From NCBI GenBank assembly GCA_964495085.1, contig CAZBUK010000075.1, positions 1 through 20,471 of the forward strand: a DNA stretch of 20,471 nucleotides, read 5' to 3'. A program made the translations under genes and the position numbers. This DNA is from CAZBUK01 sp964495085. GTDB lineage: Bacteria > Bacteroidota > Ignavibacteria > T3Sed10-11. Below are positions 1 to 8,192 of this stretch, in pieces. How positions within the stretch are numbered: position 1 is the first letter of the stretch; each line of letters begins with the position of its first letter. The notes beneath the pieces are model-generated. The model worked only from the letters and a program-made list of their open reading frames with translations, was not told the origin of the DNA and did not search any database.

Positions 1-26
1 ACTTTCACAGTCCGGTCCGGCAGGAT

Positions 27-1052
27 TCAGTTGTTATAAAATTCCCTGTACCAATCGATGAATTTTTTTATTCCGCTTCGGATAGGCGTATCGGGTTTGA
101 AACCGACGTCGCGAATCAGATCGTCGACGTCGGCATAGGTGGCAGGCACATCCCCGGACTGCATCGGCTGGAATACCTTCTTGGCTTCGAGTCCGATACT
201 TTCTTCGATCGCGGAGATAAAATCCAGAAGGGCTACCGGATTGTTATTGCCGATATTGTAGATCCGGTAAGGCGCATAACTTGTTGCCGGATCCGGGCGA
301 TCCCCCGTCCATTTCCGGTCCGGATTTGGGATAAGCGTGATCACGCGGACAACTCCTTCAACGATGTCGTCGATATAGGTGAAGTCGCGTTTCATGTTTC
401 CGTTGTTGAACACCTGTATCGGTTCACCCGCCAGGATTGCTTTCGTAAAAAGGAACAACGCCATGTCGGGCCTACCCCATGGGCCGTACACCGTGAAAAA
501 GCGGAGACCCGTTGTAGGTATGCCGTACAGACTTGAATATGTATGCGCCATCAACTCGTTCGCTTTTTTTGTCGCCGCGTAGAGCGAGACGGGATGGTCG
601 ACATTGTGATGGGTTGAAAACGGCATCGCCGTGTTGGCGCCGTATACCGAGCTCGATGATGCATAGACGAGGTGCTTAACCGGGTAATGTCTGCATGCTT
701 CGAGAATATTCAGAAATCCGGTAATGTTGCTGTTCAGATAAGCAAATGGATTGGCCAACGAGTACCGAACGCCCGCCTGTGCGGCGAGGTTGACGACATA
801 CTCGTATCTCTCCTTTTTAAAGAGCGCATCGATCGCTTCCTTATCGCCGAGCTCGATCCGATGAAATGTAAATCCCGCATGCTTCTTCAGGTTATCGAGC
901 CTCGCATACTTCAGGTTTACGTCGTAATAATCATTAAGATTATCCAACCCATGTACTTCAGGCGATTCGGCGCCGGTCAGACCATTCCCGATGAGATATT
1001 CACACAAATGATAACCGATAAAACCCGCGGCTCCGGTGACTAAGATTTTCAT
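27..1052 (-). CDS. UDP-glucuronate 4-epimerase (NAD-dependent sugar epimerase)
   Basis: Extended-SDR sugar-nucleotide epimerase of 341 residues, the usual length. Visible motifs are the N-terminal GAAGFIG dinucleotide-binding loop (residues 7-13), D37 positioned to bind the NAD ribose, the SSSS stretch (132-135) and the catalytic YxxxK (Y158, K162). LAAQAGVRYS (89-98), RFFTVYGPWGRPDMA (184-198) and GDVPATYADV (300-309) are typical of the group that converts UDP-glucuronate to UDP-galacturonate, rather than of GalE. The cytoplasmic product would feed capsule, exopolysaccharide or LPS assembly. It is the third gene of the polysaccharide operon, 21 bases after the Wzz-like gene, which supports that role. 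Only 26 bases follow its stop, so the operon probably continues beyond the window. The ATG has no clear Shine-Dalgarno. Substrate is inferred from motifs; another UDP-sugar epimerase of the same clade is possible. Confidence 0.9.
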   Translation of the reverse strand: MKILVTGAAGFIGYHLCEYLIGNGLTGAESPEVHGLDNLNDYYDVNLKYARLDNLKKHAGFTFHRIELGDKEAIDALFKKERYEYVVNLAAQAGVRYSLANPFAYLNSNITGFLNILEACRHYPVKHLVYASSSSVYGANTAMPFSTHHNVDHPVSLYAATKKANELMAHTYSSLYGIPTTGLRFFTVYGPWGRPDMALFLFTKAILAGEPIQVFNNGNMKRDFTYIDDIVEGVVRVITLIPNPDRKWTGDRPDPATSYAPYRIYNIGNNNPVALLDFISAIEESIGLEAKKVFQPMQSGDVPATYADVDDLIRDVGFKPDTPIRSGIKKFIDWYREFYNN

Positions 1053-1073
1053 ATACGTTCGATCCGCAACGGA

Positions 1074-2117
1074 TTATTTGACAAATTTGAGATCCTTTTT
1101 CACATCGTCTGTAATACGCCGGAAAAACGTTTTGTTTTCCTCAGAGCTGTCGAAGTAGTTTCTGACGAATACGAGTCCTAAAGATATGAATCCGCCGATC
1201 GCCGTCGCAATGATGACGATCATCGAGCGGCGGGGTCCGCTCTTTTCGACCGGAACCCTGGCATAATCCAGCACCTGGACCACCGGCATATCGCGGATTT
1301 CCTGGATCTTGACCGCCTCGTATTGTTTCTTCAGCTCAATAAACATCGCGTTGTTCATTTCAAGCTCCCGCATGAGCCGGCCCTCCTCCAGAATCAGCTG
1401 CGGAGAATCGATGATCCGGCGGTTGCGCTCGCGGAAATCCTTCATTGACTCTTCGGACGATGCCAATGCTGTTTCAACCTCCTGAAGCCGCTGTTCTATC
1501 CACTGGCGTTGTTCGGATGCTTTCGTTCTCCGTTGGGTGACCATATATGAATCTAGGCGCCCGGCGATGGAGTTTGCAATTTCTGTCGAGAGCTTCGGTT
1601 CCTCGGTTTCCACCGACAGGGTTACCAATCTCGTATCGCGTGCGACCGATACGTTTATTGCCGATTCGCGCAATTTTTTCAGCGCAAGTTCATAAGATTC
1701 ATCTTCGGTTTCACCTTCAATCTCCCAAAATTGGATCAGATTCAGCGGTTTCCCGAATTTCTCCGTCACATAGGGGGCATAGATAACATCCCGAAGCACG
1801 CTCTCGCTCCCTATAATTGCCGGGTACAGTTCGATTTCCGAAACTCCGCCGAGAGATATCCCCGCCATCGAAGCAAGTCCGGCAAACTGGGCAAGTTGTC
1901 CAACGCCCTTCGCATCGGTATCAGGGAGAATCGTGACGCTCGCGGTATATTTATTCGAAAGCATGAGCGAAAAAATGATCGACGTCACCGCAAATAAAAA
2001 GGTGACGCCAAAGATCAGTTTTCGACCGCTCCATACGGTATCGAGCAATTCGACCAGGCTGATCTCCTCGTCTTCGGACCCTTGCCCGGCATACAGGTTA
2101 TTTGAATCTTCAGGCAT
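1074..2117 (-). CDS. Wzz/chain-length determinant family protein
   Basis: Inner-membrane polysaccharide co-polymerase of 347 residues. A short cytoplasmic N-terminus is followed by a transmembrane helix (about 33-53), a periplasmic domain with a charged coiled-coil-like stretch (about 200-275), a proline motif (ARVPVEKSGPRRS, 286-298) and a second transmembrane helix (about 299-318). This two-helix layout with a proline-rich segment before the last helix is the Wzz signature. There is no Walker A motif and no C-terminal tyrosine cluster, so it is not a Wzc-type kinase. Wzz proteins set the length of O-antigen or exopolysaccharide chains, which fits the exporter before it and the epimerase after it. 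The ATG overlaps the stop of an 8-codon reading frame (2143-2117, TAATG) that has no strong ribosome site of its own; this may be chance or a leader for coupling. The best upstream purine run is AAGG, 13 bases away. Confidence 0.88.
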   Translation of the reverse strand: MPEDSNNLYAGQGSEDEEISLVELLDTVWSGRKLIFGVTFLFAVTSIIFSLMLSNKYTASVTILPDTDAKGVGQLAQFAGLASMAGISLGGVSEIELYPAIIGSESVLRDVIYAPYVTEKFGKPLNLIQFWEIEGETEDESYELALKKLRESAINVSVARDTRLVTLSVETEEPKLSTEIANSIAGRLDSYMVTQRRTKASEQRQWIEQRLQEVETALASSEESMKDFRERNRRIIDSPQLILEEGRLMRELEMNNAMFIELKKQYEAVKIQEIRDMPVVQVLDYARVPVEKSGPRRSMIVIIATAIGGFISLGLVFVRNYFDSSEENKTFFRRITDDVKKDLKFVK

Positions 2118-2205
2118 TAGAATACTTTACCTTCGTTAGTCATCGTTGTTATTGAATGCTGCTCCGATCCATCGGAAATCAGACAGCGCCGGGAAACTTA
2201 GTCCG

Positions 2206-4605
2206 TTATCGCGTCACCTGCACGATCGACACGATGATTGCAGCCAAACTGGCCATGAGTACCGACCAGTCCCGTAATATTTCCATCGCCCGACCTTCTT
2301 TCGGTATTTTCTCCGGCACGTTGATGATGCTTCCCGCAAGAACATCGTCGTCGGGAATGAAGAACCATCCTGAAGCTTTCCACATCCTGCCGCTCGGCAG
2401 CGTCACGGTCATTCTGGATTTATCGGCAAGTTCCTTGAATCCCCCCGCCTGATTAATATAGTCCGAGACACTGCGTCCCTTTTCATATAATACCGCTGAG
2501 GGTACATTAACCGCTCCACGGACGATGACGACCTGTGGATTCCGGGGAATGATTATTCTGTCGCCGTCACGTAGAACGAGATTATCGTCCGATGTATACG
2601 ACATGAGTGCATCTTTAAAACTAACCGGCACGAGTCTGTCTCCGTCCATGTCGCGGAAATAACGCGCTCCCTCTATGTACGCATTCACCCGAAGTCCCCC
2701 CGCGCGTGCAAGAACGTCGGAGAGCCTGTCCTGATCGGTGAGGATCGCGAACCGTCCCGGATACATGACCTCCCCGGTTATATCGACATATCTCTGCTTG
2801 TTCTTTCTCGGATCCGGAGGAACCTTGACATGATCGAAATCGATCAGGAAGAAGGGTTGTGCGGGATTGTTGTTCGCATCAAGATAATTATCATCGACCG
2901 GTACGGTGAATTTTTCCGTGTAGACGCGCTCGCTCGTCGAGTCCAGCCGTGCTACCGTAATCTCGTGCAGCATCGCTTCCTCGGTAGTTCCGCCGGCAAG
3001 GACCAGCAGATCTTCGACCGTCATATTCTCCACACGTGTATAGGTGCCCGGATTTCTTACCTCTCCCGAAACAGTGACCACCTGTTCGGGGAAGAAAAAG
3101 TCCTTCGAATAAATAAAGACCTCGTCGAGACGTTTGAGCCGGAGATTGTGCTCCGATTCCCCGGCCAGAGCCGATTCCACATCGAATCTCAGGATTTCAC
3201 GCCGAAGATCCTCTTCACGCGTCCGGACCAGGGTCCCGCGTCCGGTGAAAGTTCCGTCCAACAAACCGCCGGCATTATGTATCAGATCGGAAATTCTCAT
3301 CTCTCCGGTCAATTCATATATACCCGGTTTGAAGACGCTGCCGGTTACGCGGATTCGATTCTCGGGAAATTGAGGGCGGGAAAATACGGAAACCACATCA
3401 CCGGCTTCCAGAGGGAAACCGCTGGAATAGATCTCTTCGACATCCTGAAACCGGACATCCAGATCGAGCATATTATAACGGTACATATGCCGTTGAGTGA
3501 ATGGAATAATCCGCTCGATGTGCAAGCGGTCTATATATGCGTTAAACCGGAGCCCACCCGCCATCGTAATCAAATCACCCAGCGTTTCTCCCTCCAGCAA
3601 TTCGTATATGGCCGGACGAAGTACGCTCCCGGATATTGCGATGCGCCGGCCCACCGGGGGAACAAAAACGATATCGCCGTCTTCAAGCCGGATATCGTTG
3701 GTTTGGTCGCCTTTCAACGCATACTGATAAAAGTCGATTTCCGCAGCGGTGTCATGCTGCCTGAGAACGCGAATGGATCGGAGCGAACCGTCGAGATTCG
3801 GTCCGCCCGCCAGATAGAGACCTGTGAATGCCGTACTGAGTGACGAGATCGTATACCCACCGGGCCTCACCACATCCCCGAGGACAAATACCTGAATCGT
3901 TCTGAGTTTCCCGATAGAAACATCGAGGTATGATCGGGCTTCAGATGCGCCCCCCGCGAGACTCGAATAGACCTGCATCATCCGGTTTAATAAACGATTC
4001 CTCAGCTCTTCGAGGGTGGATCCCGCCGCGATGACCCGGCCGACATCGGGGATAAGGACGTAGCCATCCCGGTTGATGGTGAGTGCATGGTATACCTGTA
4101 CCTCTCCCCAGACGGAAATAACAAGTTCATCTCCGGCTCCGAGCCTGTAATTCGAAGGTGCGGCGATGTGCAGCACAGGTTCGAAGGTCGTCGGGGGGAG
4201 TTTGAAAATAGAATAACCGAAACCGTCCAGTTCCATAGCATTAGTACGGTCTGCGAATTCCTTTGGACGGTACCGGAGAGTATCAAGAACGCCTCTGTCG
4301 ATAGTTTCCGGAAGCGACGCCTCAGGTAGTAAGGGTGCCAATCGGTCCTCATGACGGAGTGTATCTTCGACCGCCGGAAGGTCGGGAAAGAGATACTTTT
4401 CGAGTGATAATCCCTCTAGTCGCGCCCGGCGGATCGCCTCCTCCCGGGATACTCCCGATTGCCGTAGACGCATTTCGATCTCCGCCGGCGAGAGTTGCTG
4501 AATTTCCTGCTCAAGCCGCCTCCTCTGTTCATCGGTAAGCGATTGAGCAGGTACGGAAAGAGCGGTGATACAAACGAGCCCCAATAAAATTATGATATCC
4601 TTCAT
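2206..4605 (-). CDS. Wza-like polysaccharide export protein with six SLBB repeats
   Basis: Outer-membrane or periplasmic polysaccharide export protein of 799 residues, about twice the length of E. coli Wza. The N-terminus is a signal peptide (1-20, cut near VPA|QS) without a lipobox, so unlike Wza it does not look like a lipoprotein. A charged helical segment (23-70) precedes the Poly_export domain (about 150-232). Six SLBB beta-grasp repeats start near 237, 321, 418, 510, 607 and 692, each with a G-x-V-x-x-P-x-x-Y-like turn and an AGG motif. A hydrophobic helix (about 780-797) ends the protein, in the position where Wza has the amphipathic helix that forms its outer-membrane pore. It would form the exit channel for the polymer whose length the next gene controls. 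The gap to that gene is 88 bases. It has a long upstream region and almost no Shine-Dalgarno. Confidence 0.9.
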   Translation of the reverse strand: MKDIIILLGLVCITALSVPAQSLTDEQRRRLEQEIQQLSPAEIEMRLRQSGVSREEAIRRARLEGLSLEKYLFPDLPAVEDTLRHEDRLAPLLPEASLPETIDRGVLDTLRYRPKEFADRTNAMELDGFGYSIFKLPPTTFEPVLHIAAPSNYRLGAGDELVISVWGEVQVYHALTINRDGYVLIPDVGRVIAAGSTLEELRNRLLNRMMQVYSSLAGGASEARSYLDVSIGKLRTIQVFVLGDVVRPGGYTISSLSTAFTGLYLAGGPNLDGSLRSIRVLRQHDTAAEIDFYQYALKGDQTNDIRLEDGDIVFVPPVGRRIAISGSVLRPAIYELLEGETLGDLITMAGGLRFNAYIDRLHIERIIPFTQRHMYRYNMLDLDVRFQDVEEIYSSGFPLEAGDVVSVFSRPQFPENRIRVTGSVFKPGIYELTGEMRISDLIHNAGGLLDGTFTGRGTLVRTREEDLRREILRFDVESALAGESEHNLRLKRLDEVFIYSKDFFFPEQVVTVSGEVRNPGTYTRVENMTVEDLLVLAGGTTEEAMLHEITVARLDSTSERVYTEKFTVPVDDNYLDANNNPAQPFFLIDFDHVKVPPDPRKNKQRYVDITGEVMYPGRFAILTDQDRLSDVLARAGGLRVNAYIEGARYFRDMDGDRLVPVSFKDALMSYTSDDNLVLRDGDRIIIPRNPQVVIVRGAVNVPSAVLYEKGRSVSDYINQAGGFKELADKSRMTVTLPSGRMWKASGWFFIPDDDVLAGSIINVPEKIPKEGRAMEILRDWSVLMASLAAIIVSIVQVTR

Positions 4606-4800
4606 ACGATCATAGAATTTAAGAAATGATAAAGGATCCCTTTGAATTCAAGCGAACGATCCGGTTATAGCTCCGCTCCGTCGGTTACATAATGTCCGTA
4701 AAAACTATAATAATCCGCGCTCAGAACGATTTACCGGTTCATAGACAACGGATCCTACATTTGGATTACGGACAGATATATATCCGAAAGGGGATAAGAA

Positions 4801-4932
4801 ATGCACAGAATGATCCCGGTGGAACAGGAGCTGCTCGTAAGCACGGAGCCGGGATCAATCCTGATCATTAAGACCGTTCCTATCGCAATTGTTTATATTC
4901 CAAGCGGAAGGAACGATGGATTCATAAATTAA
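4801..4932 (+). CDS. Possible small protein, 43 residues, unknown
   Basis: A short ORF running against the polysaccharide operon. It starts at an ATG with a purine-rich stretch (AAAGGGG) 7 bases upstream and ends at TAA 4930-4932. The predicted peptide has a polar start (MHRMIPVEQELL), a hydrophobic middle (SILIIKTVPIAIVYIP, about residues 19-34) and a short polar tail. I recognise no family. The inverted repeat 4811-4857 lies inside it, so the stretch may act as regulatory DNA or RNA rather than code. The ribosome site is the only positive evidence and the ORF could easily be chance. Confidence 0.22.
   Translation: MHRMIPVEQELLVSTEPGSILIIKTVPIAIVYIPSGRNDGFIN
4811..4857. repeat. 9-bp inverted repeat upstream of the exporter gene
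   Basis: TGATCCCGG (4811-4819) and CCGGGATCA (4849-4857) are perfect inverted arms separated by 29 bases. It lies about 210-250 bases upstream of the exporter start and could fold in a long leader RNA or bind a dimeric regulator. No U-tract follows on either strand, so it is not a typical terminator. Confidence 0.4.
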
Positions 4933-5127
4933 TTTACCTAAGAATGCGTAGACCTCTATATACGAGCGAGTTGTTCCGTCCAGTGATGCCTAAAATTATT
5001 CTTTTCCAATGCAAAAATCAAGCAAATTTCAACAATTTTTACGGTTTTTTGTATTATGGCGGATGATTGGTACTATCGGAAGACGGTGGGTGGATGGTAA
5101 GTTAAGGATGTGGGGTAAGATATACCG

Positions 5128-5165
5128 GGACGCGCAGGAATAGAAACATTCTTTCCTGCGCGTCC
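5128..5165 (-). terminator. Strong hairpin downstream of lon
   Basis: Perfect 13-bp stem, GGACGCGCAGGAA (5128-5140) with TTCCTGCGCGTCC (5153-5165), and a 12-base loop. It begins 21 bases after the lon stop codon. No run of U follows the stem in the lon direction, so it is either an atypical terminator or a 3'-end stabilising structure. Position and stem strength make the link to lon convincing. Confidence 0.65.
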
Positions 5166-5185
5166 GTAAAGCCATGACGCGAACA

Positions 5186-7600
5186 TTAGTTCTGGTGTGC
5201 AAAACCGGTAAACTCGTCCGACCTTATCTGCTTTTTCTTCTTCGGATCTCCGCGAAGCGCCGCTTTGATAACTTCGCTCATCTCACTCACAAACGAGAAC
5301 TCCATGGACGCGGAGATCCCGGCCGGCAGTTCATCGATGTCCTTTTTATTTCGTTCAGGGAGAATGATATATTTAATGCCCGCGCGGTGTGCGGCGAGCA
5401 TTTTCTCTTTGATCCCTCCCACGGGGAGCACTGCCCCGCGAAGTGTGATCTCACCTGTCATCGCAAGATCATTGCGAACAGGCCTGTCGGCAAGCAGCGA
5501 GACCAGAGCGCTCAGCATAGTCACGCCGGCTGAAGGACCGTCTTTCGGGATCGCTCCCGCAGGGACATGAATATGAATATCGATTTTCTCACGGAAATCT
5601 TCATCTATTTCAAGCTCCCCGGCATAGGCGGAAATATAGCTCAGCGCAGCCTGGGCGCTCTCCTTCATTATTTCTCCGAGCTGACCGGTCAACGTCAGTC
5701 GACCTTTTCCCTTCATCTTCGTCGCTTCGATGAAGAGAATATCGCCGCCGACCGGCGTCCATGCGAGACCGGTCGCTATACCCGGCCGCTTGACGCGCTC
5801 CGAAACCTCGCTGTAAAATTTTTCAGCACCAAGGTATGCCGGCAGGCTTTCAACCGTTATCTCCGTGCTTCGGTGATCCCCCTCGGCGACTCTTCTCGCG
5901 ACGCCTCTGCAGATATCCGCAAGCTTTCTCTCAAGCGTGCGTACGCCGGCTTCTTTCGTATAGCTCCGGATAATTCGCCGGATCGCATCGTCGGTGAATG
6001 CTATGTGGGAAACCTCCAATCCATGAGCTTCGACCTGCTTCGGAACGAGGTAATCCGTGGCGATCCTTAACTTCTCTTCCTCTATATAGCTCGGCATTTC
6101 GATGATCTCCATCCTGTCGCGAAGCGGCGCAGGAATCGTATCGAGCATGTTTCCAGTTGCGATGAAGAGGACTTTCGAGAGATCGAACGGAACTTCAAGA
6201 TAGTGATCGCTGAAGGTTGAGTTCTGCTCGGGATCCAGGACTTCCAGCAGCGCGGACGCCGGATCACCTCTGAAATCCATTCCTATTTTATCTATTTCAT
6301 CGAGCATGAACACAGGGTTGTTCGAACCTGCTTTCTTTATCCCCTGGATGATCCTCCCGGGCAGCGCTCCGATATATGTTCTTCGATGTCCCCGGATCTC
6401 GGCTTCATCACGCACCCCGCCGAGCGACATGCGCATGAAATTACGTCCGAGAGCACGGGCGATCGATTTACCGAGCGATGTCTTGCCGACTCCCGGAGGT
6501 CCGATGAAACACAGTATCGGACCGCGCATGTCACGCTTGAGTTTGCGGACGGCAAGGTATTCGAGAATTCTCTTCTTTACTTTATCCAAACCGTAATGGT
6601 CCCGGTTCAGAACCTGTTCGGCGGCGCCGATATCAAGATTGTCCTCGGTAGAAACCGACCAGGGAAGATCGAGCAGCCATTCGATATACGTGCGGCTGAC
6701 GGTATATTCGGCGGAAGAAGGATTCATTTTCGCAAGCCGATCGAGTTCCTTTTCGACGGTCTTCTCCGTATCCCCGGGGAGCTTCCCCTTCTTCAGTCTC
6801 TCACGGAGATCCTGCATATCGACGTTCTCTCCGTCTTCACCAAGTTCCTTTTGTATCGCCTTGAGCTGCTGTCTCAGATAAAATTCTCGCTGGGATTTAT
6901 TTATCTCGTCGCGCACATCCGATTGTATCTTGCTCCCCAGCTCCAATCGCTGTACGAGCGTATTCAGGAGCCGTAGAACGAGCTCAAGCCGTTTCTGCAC
7001 ATTAAAAGTTTCGAGTATCTCCTGCTTTTCCTGAACCGGCGTTGTCACCATAGCGGCAGCAACGTCGGCGACGGATCCCGGTTCTTCGATGTTCAGAATG
7101 ACCGAGAGATGTTCCTCGCTGAATTCCCGGCTTAAATCTACGATCCGGTGAAATTCGCTCCGGACGCTCGAAGCAAGCGCGTCGACCATCTCAGTGTCGG
7201 CGATCGATTCGTCGTCGATCCGCTGGACTGCCATTTTTAAAAAGGGTTCGGTTTGCTGGACGGTCACCATTCTCGCTCTGAACAGACCCTGTAAGACGAC
7301 ATTCTTTGAACCGTCCGGTAGGGTAAAAACCTTCACGATCCGGGCTATCGTTCCAACATGATAAAGATCCTTTACCGATGGTTTCTCTATTTCTCCGTCC
7401 CGTTGCGCGAGAACGAGTATCGGGGTATTGGTCTGCTCGGCTTCGCCCAGAGCATAAACGCTTGCATCCCTTCCGACGGTCAAAGGCATTACCTGCTTCG
7501 GAAAGAATACCGTATTTCGTACCGGTATCACGGGCAAGGAGGCGGGGATTTTCCCGATGAGTATTTTGTTATCCGCATGTTTTTTATCTTCAGCTTTCAT
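5186..7600 (-). CDS. lon: ATP-dependent protease Lon (LonA type)
   Basis: Cytoplasmic AAA+ serine protease that removes misfolded and some regulatory proteins; it acts as a hexamer. Numbered from the ATG at 7600 it has 804 residues (E. coli Lon has 784). The N-terminal substrate domain begins at LPVIPVRNTVFFP (22-34) and is followed by a coiled coil (about 225-260). Walker A is GPPGVGKTS (367-375), Walker B is VFMLDEID (430-437), and the C-terminal protease domain carries the S690 (DGPSAG) and K733 (second lysine of KEK) dyad. A lysine-rich tail (KKKK, near 787-790) ends the protein. A GTG six codons upstream (7618) is in frame, but it has no ribosome site, whereas the ATG has AAGGG about 10 bases before it, so I prefer the ATG. 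It follows hsp20, from which a strong terminator separates it. Confidence 0.97.
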   Translation of the reverse strand: MKAEDKKHADNKILIGKIPASLPVIPVRNTVFFPKQVMPLTVGRDASVYALGEAEQTNTPILVLAQRDGEIEKPSVKDLYHVGTIARIVKVFTLPDGSKNVVLQGLFRARMVTVQQTEPFLKMAVQRIDDESIADTEMVDALASSVRSEFHRIVDLSREFSEEHLSVILNIEEPGSVADVAAAMVTTPVQEKQEILETFNVQKRLELVLRLLNTLVQRLELGSKIQSDVRDEINKSQREFYLRQQLKAIQKELGEDGENVDMQDLRERLKKGKLPGDTEKTVEKELDRLAKMNPSSAEYTVSRTYIEWLLDLPWSVSTEDNLDIGAAEQVLNRDHYGLDKVKKRILEYLAVRKLKRDMRGPILCFIGPPGVGKTSLGKSIARALGRNFMRMSLGGVRDEAEIRGHRRTYIGALPGRIIQGIKKAGSNNPVFMLDEIDKIGMDFRGDPASALLEVLDPEQNSTFSDHYLEVPFDLSKVLFIATGNMLDTIPAPLRDRMEIIEMPSYIEEEKLRIATDYLVPKQVEAHGLEVSHIAFTDDAIRRIIRSYTKEAGVRTLERKLADICRGVARRVAEGDHRSTEITVESLPAYLGAEKFYSEVSERVKRPGIATGLAWTPVGGDILFIEATKMKGKGRLTLTGQLGEIMKESAQAALSYISAYAGELEIDEDFREKIDIHIHVPAGAIPKDGPSAGVTMLSALVSLLADRPVRNDLAMTGEITLRGAVLPVGGIKEKMLAAHRAGIKYIILPERNKKDIDELPAGISASMEFSFVSEMSEVIKAALRGDPKKKKQIRSDEFTGFAHQN

Positions 7601-7628
7601 GCCGCATTTTCCCTTCACCTACATGGTC

Positions 7629-7677
7629 AAAAAAAAGCGAAGCTCCGACGGTGATCCCATCGAATGCTTCGCTTCGC
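7629..7677 (-). terminator. Intrinsic terminator between hsp20 and lon
   Basis: On the minus strand a stem AAGCGAAGC/GCTTCGCTT (7666-7674 with 7635-7643) is closed inside by a second helix (CGATGG/CCGTCG, one G-U pair) and followed directly by eight T (7636-7629). This is a classical Rho-independent terminator for hsp20, 27 bases after its stop codon. It ends only about 28 bases before the lon ATG, which leaves no room for a separate lon promoter downstream of it. Confidence 0.85.
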
Positions 7678-7703
7678 CTTGAGATCGCTTACCTCATCGA
7701 TCG

Positions 7704-8162
7704 TTATTTAATTTTAATCTCGGTCTCTTTCTTCCGTGATTCCTCGCTTTTCGGTATCACGATCGTCAGAACGCCTTCCTTGTAGCTTGCATCGACACGT
7801 CCCGACGAAATACCTCCCGGCAATGCGAACGATCTTGAGAATGATCCATACAATCGTTCGCTCCGGTGGTAATTCTTTTTCTTCTCCTCCTTTTCCTGCT
7901 TCTTCTCGCCGCTGAGCGTGAGCATATCTCCGCTCACGGTAATCTTGAGATCATCTCTGGCCATCCCGGGTACTTCGGCCTCGATAATGTACCGGTCCTC
8001 TTTTTCGGCTACATCGATGGCGGGATTCCATCGAAACAGGTTCGTATCGTCTCCCGATTTTGTGTCCGCGAGGAATTCATCGAAAATACGCGAGATGTTC
8101 CGCTGCATTTCCCTGACCCCGGTTGAAACATCCGATAGCGGATTCCATCTGATGAGCGTCAT
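7704..8162 (-). CDS. Small heat-shock protein, Hsp20/alpha-crystallin family
   Basis: ATP-independent holdase chaperone of 152 residues that binds unfolding proteins in the cytoplasm and passes them to refolding or degradation. The N-terminal arm (MTLIRWNPLSD) is typical of bacterial Hsp20. The alpha-crystallin domain runs from about residue 45 to 140 and includes the usual EAEVPGM and L-P-G-x segments and the EGVLTIVIPK strand. The extreme C-terminus carries an IxI motif (I149-K-I151) used in oligomer assembly. The start is fixed by GGAGG (8171-8175) about 8 bases before the ATG at 8162; an in-frame upstream ATG at 8192 would lie on the wrong side of that site. It stands just upstream of lon and diverges from clpS, forming a small protein-quality cluster. 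No CIRCE operator is visible upstream. Confidence 0.95.
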   Translation of the reverse strand: MTLIRWNPLSDVSTGVREMQRNISRIFDEFLADTKSGDDTNLFRWNPAIDVAEKEDRYIIEAEVPGMARDDLKITVSGDMLTLSGEKKQEKEEKKKNYHRSERLYGSFSRSFALPGGISSGRVDASYKEGVLTIVIPKSEESRKKETEIKIK

Positions 8163-8192
8163 ATCGTTTCCCTCCTTTCTATAGTAGTACAC

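Larger units (their letters stand above)
4606..5127. other. Non-coding region upstream of the polysaccharide operon
   Basis: About 520 bases with no conserved gene, lying between the start of the exporter gene (leftward) and the hairpin after lon. It contains a 9-bp inverted repeat (4811-4819/4849-4857), a short ORF on the plus strand (4801-4932) and an AT-rich tract (4991-5058). On the minus strand the tract offers a possible promoter of the form TTGATT-N17-TAATTT, which would give a leader of roughly 370 bases. I found no ops/JUMPstart element (GGCGGTAG) of the kind that marks RfaH-controlled capsule operons. Confidence 0.5.

Noticed and set aside
1074..2117. Wzc-type tyrosine kinase
   Set aside because: No Walker A motif and no tyrosine-rich tail; the protein ends soon after the second membrane helix.
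2830..3843. Open frame of 337 codons on the plus strand
   Set aside because: It is antisense to the SLBB exporter, whose domains are conserved throughout; the antisense protein shows no recognisable motif.
7601..7618. Upstream GTG start for Lon, adding six residues
   Set aside because: No ribosome site precedes the GTG, and the purine-rich AAGGG that would serve the ATG at 7600 lies inside the added codons.
8163..8192. Upstream ATG start for Hsp20, adding ten residues
   Set aside because: The strong GGAGG lies within the extension and at the right distance for the ATG at 8162, where the family's usual N-terminus also begins.
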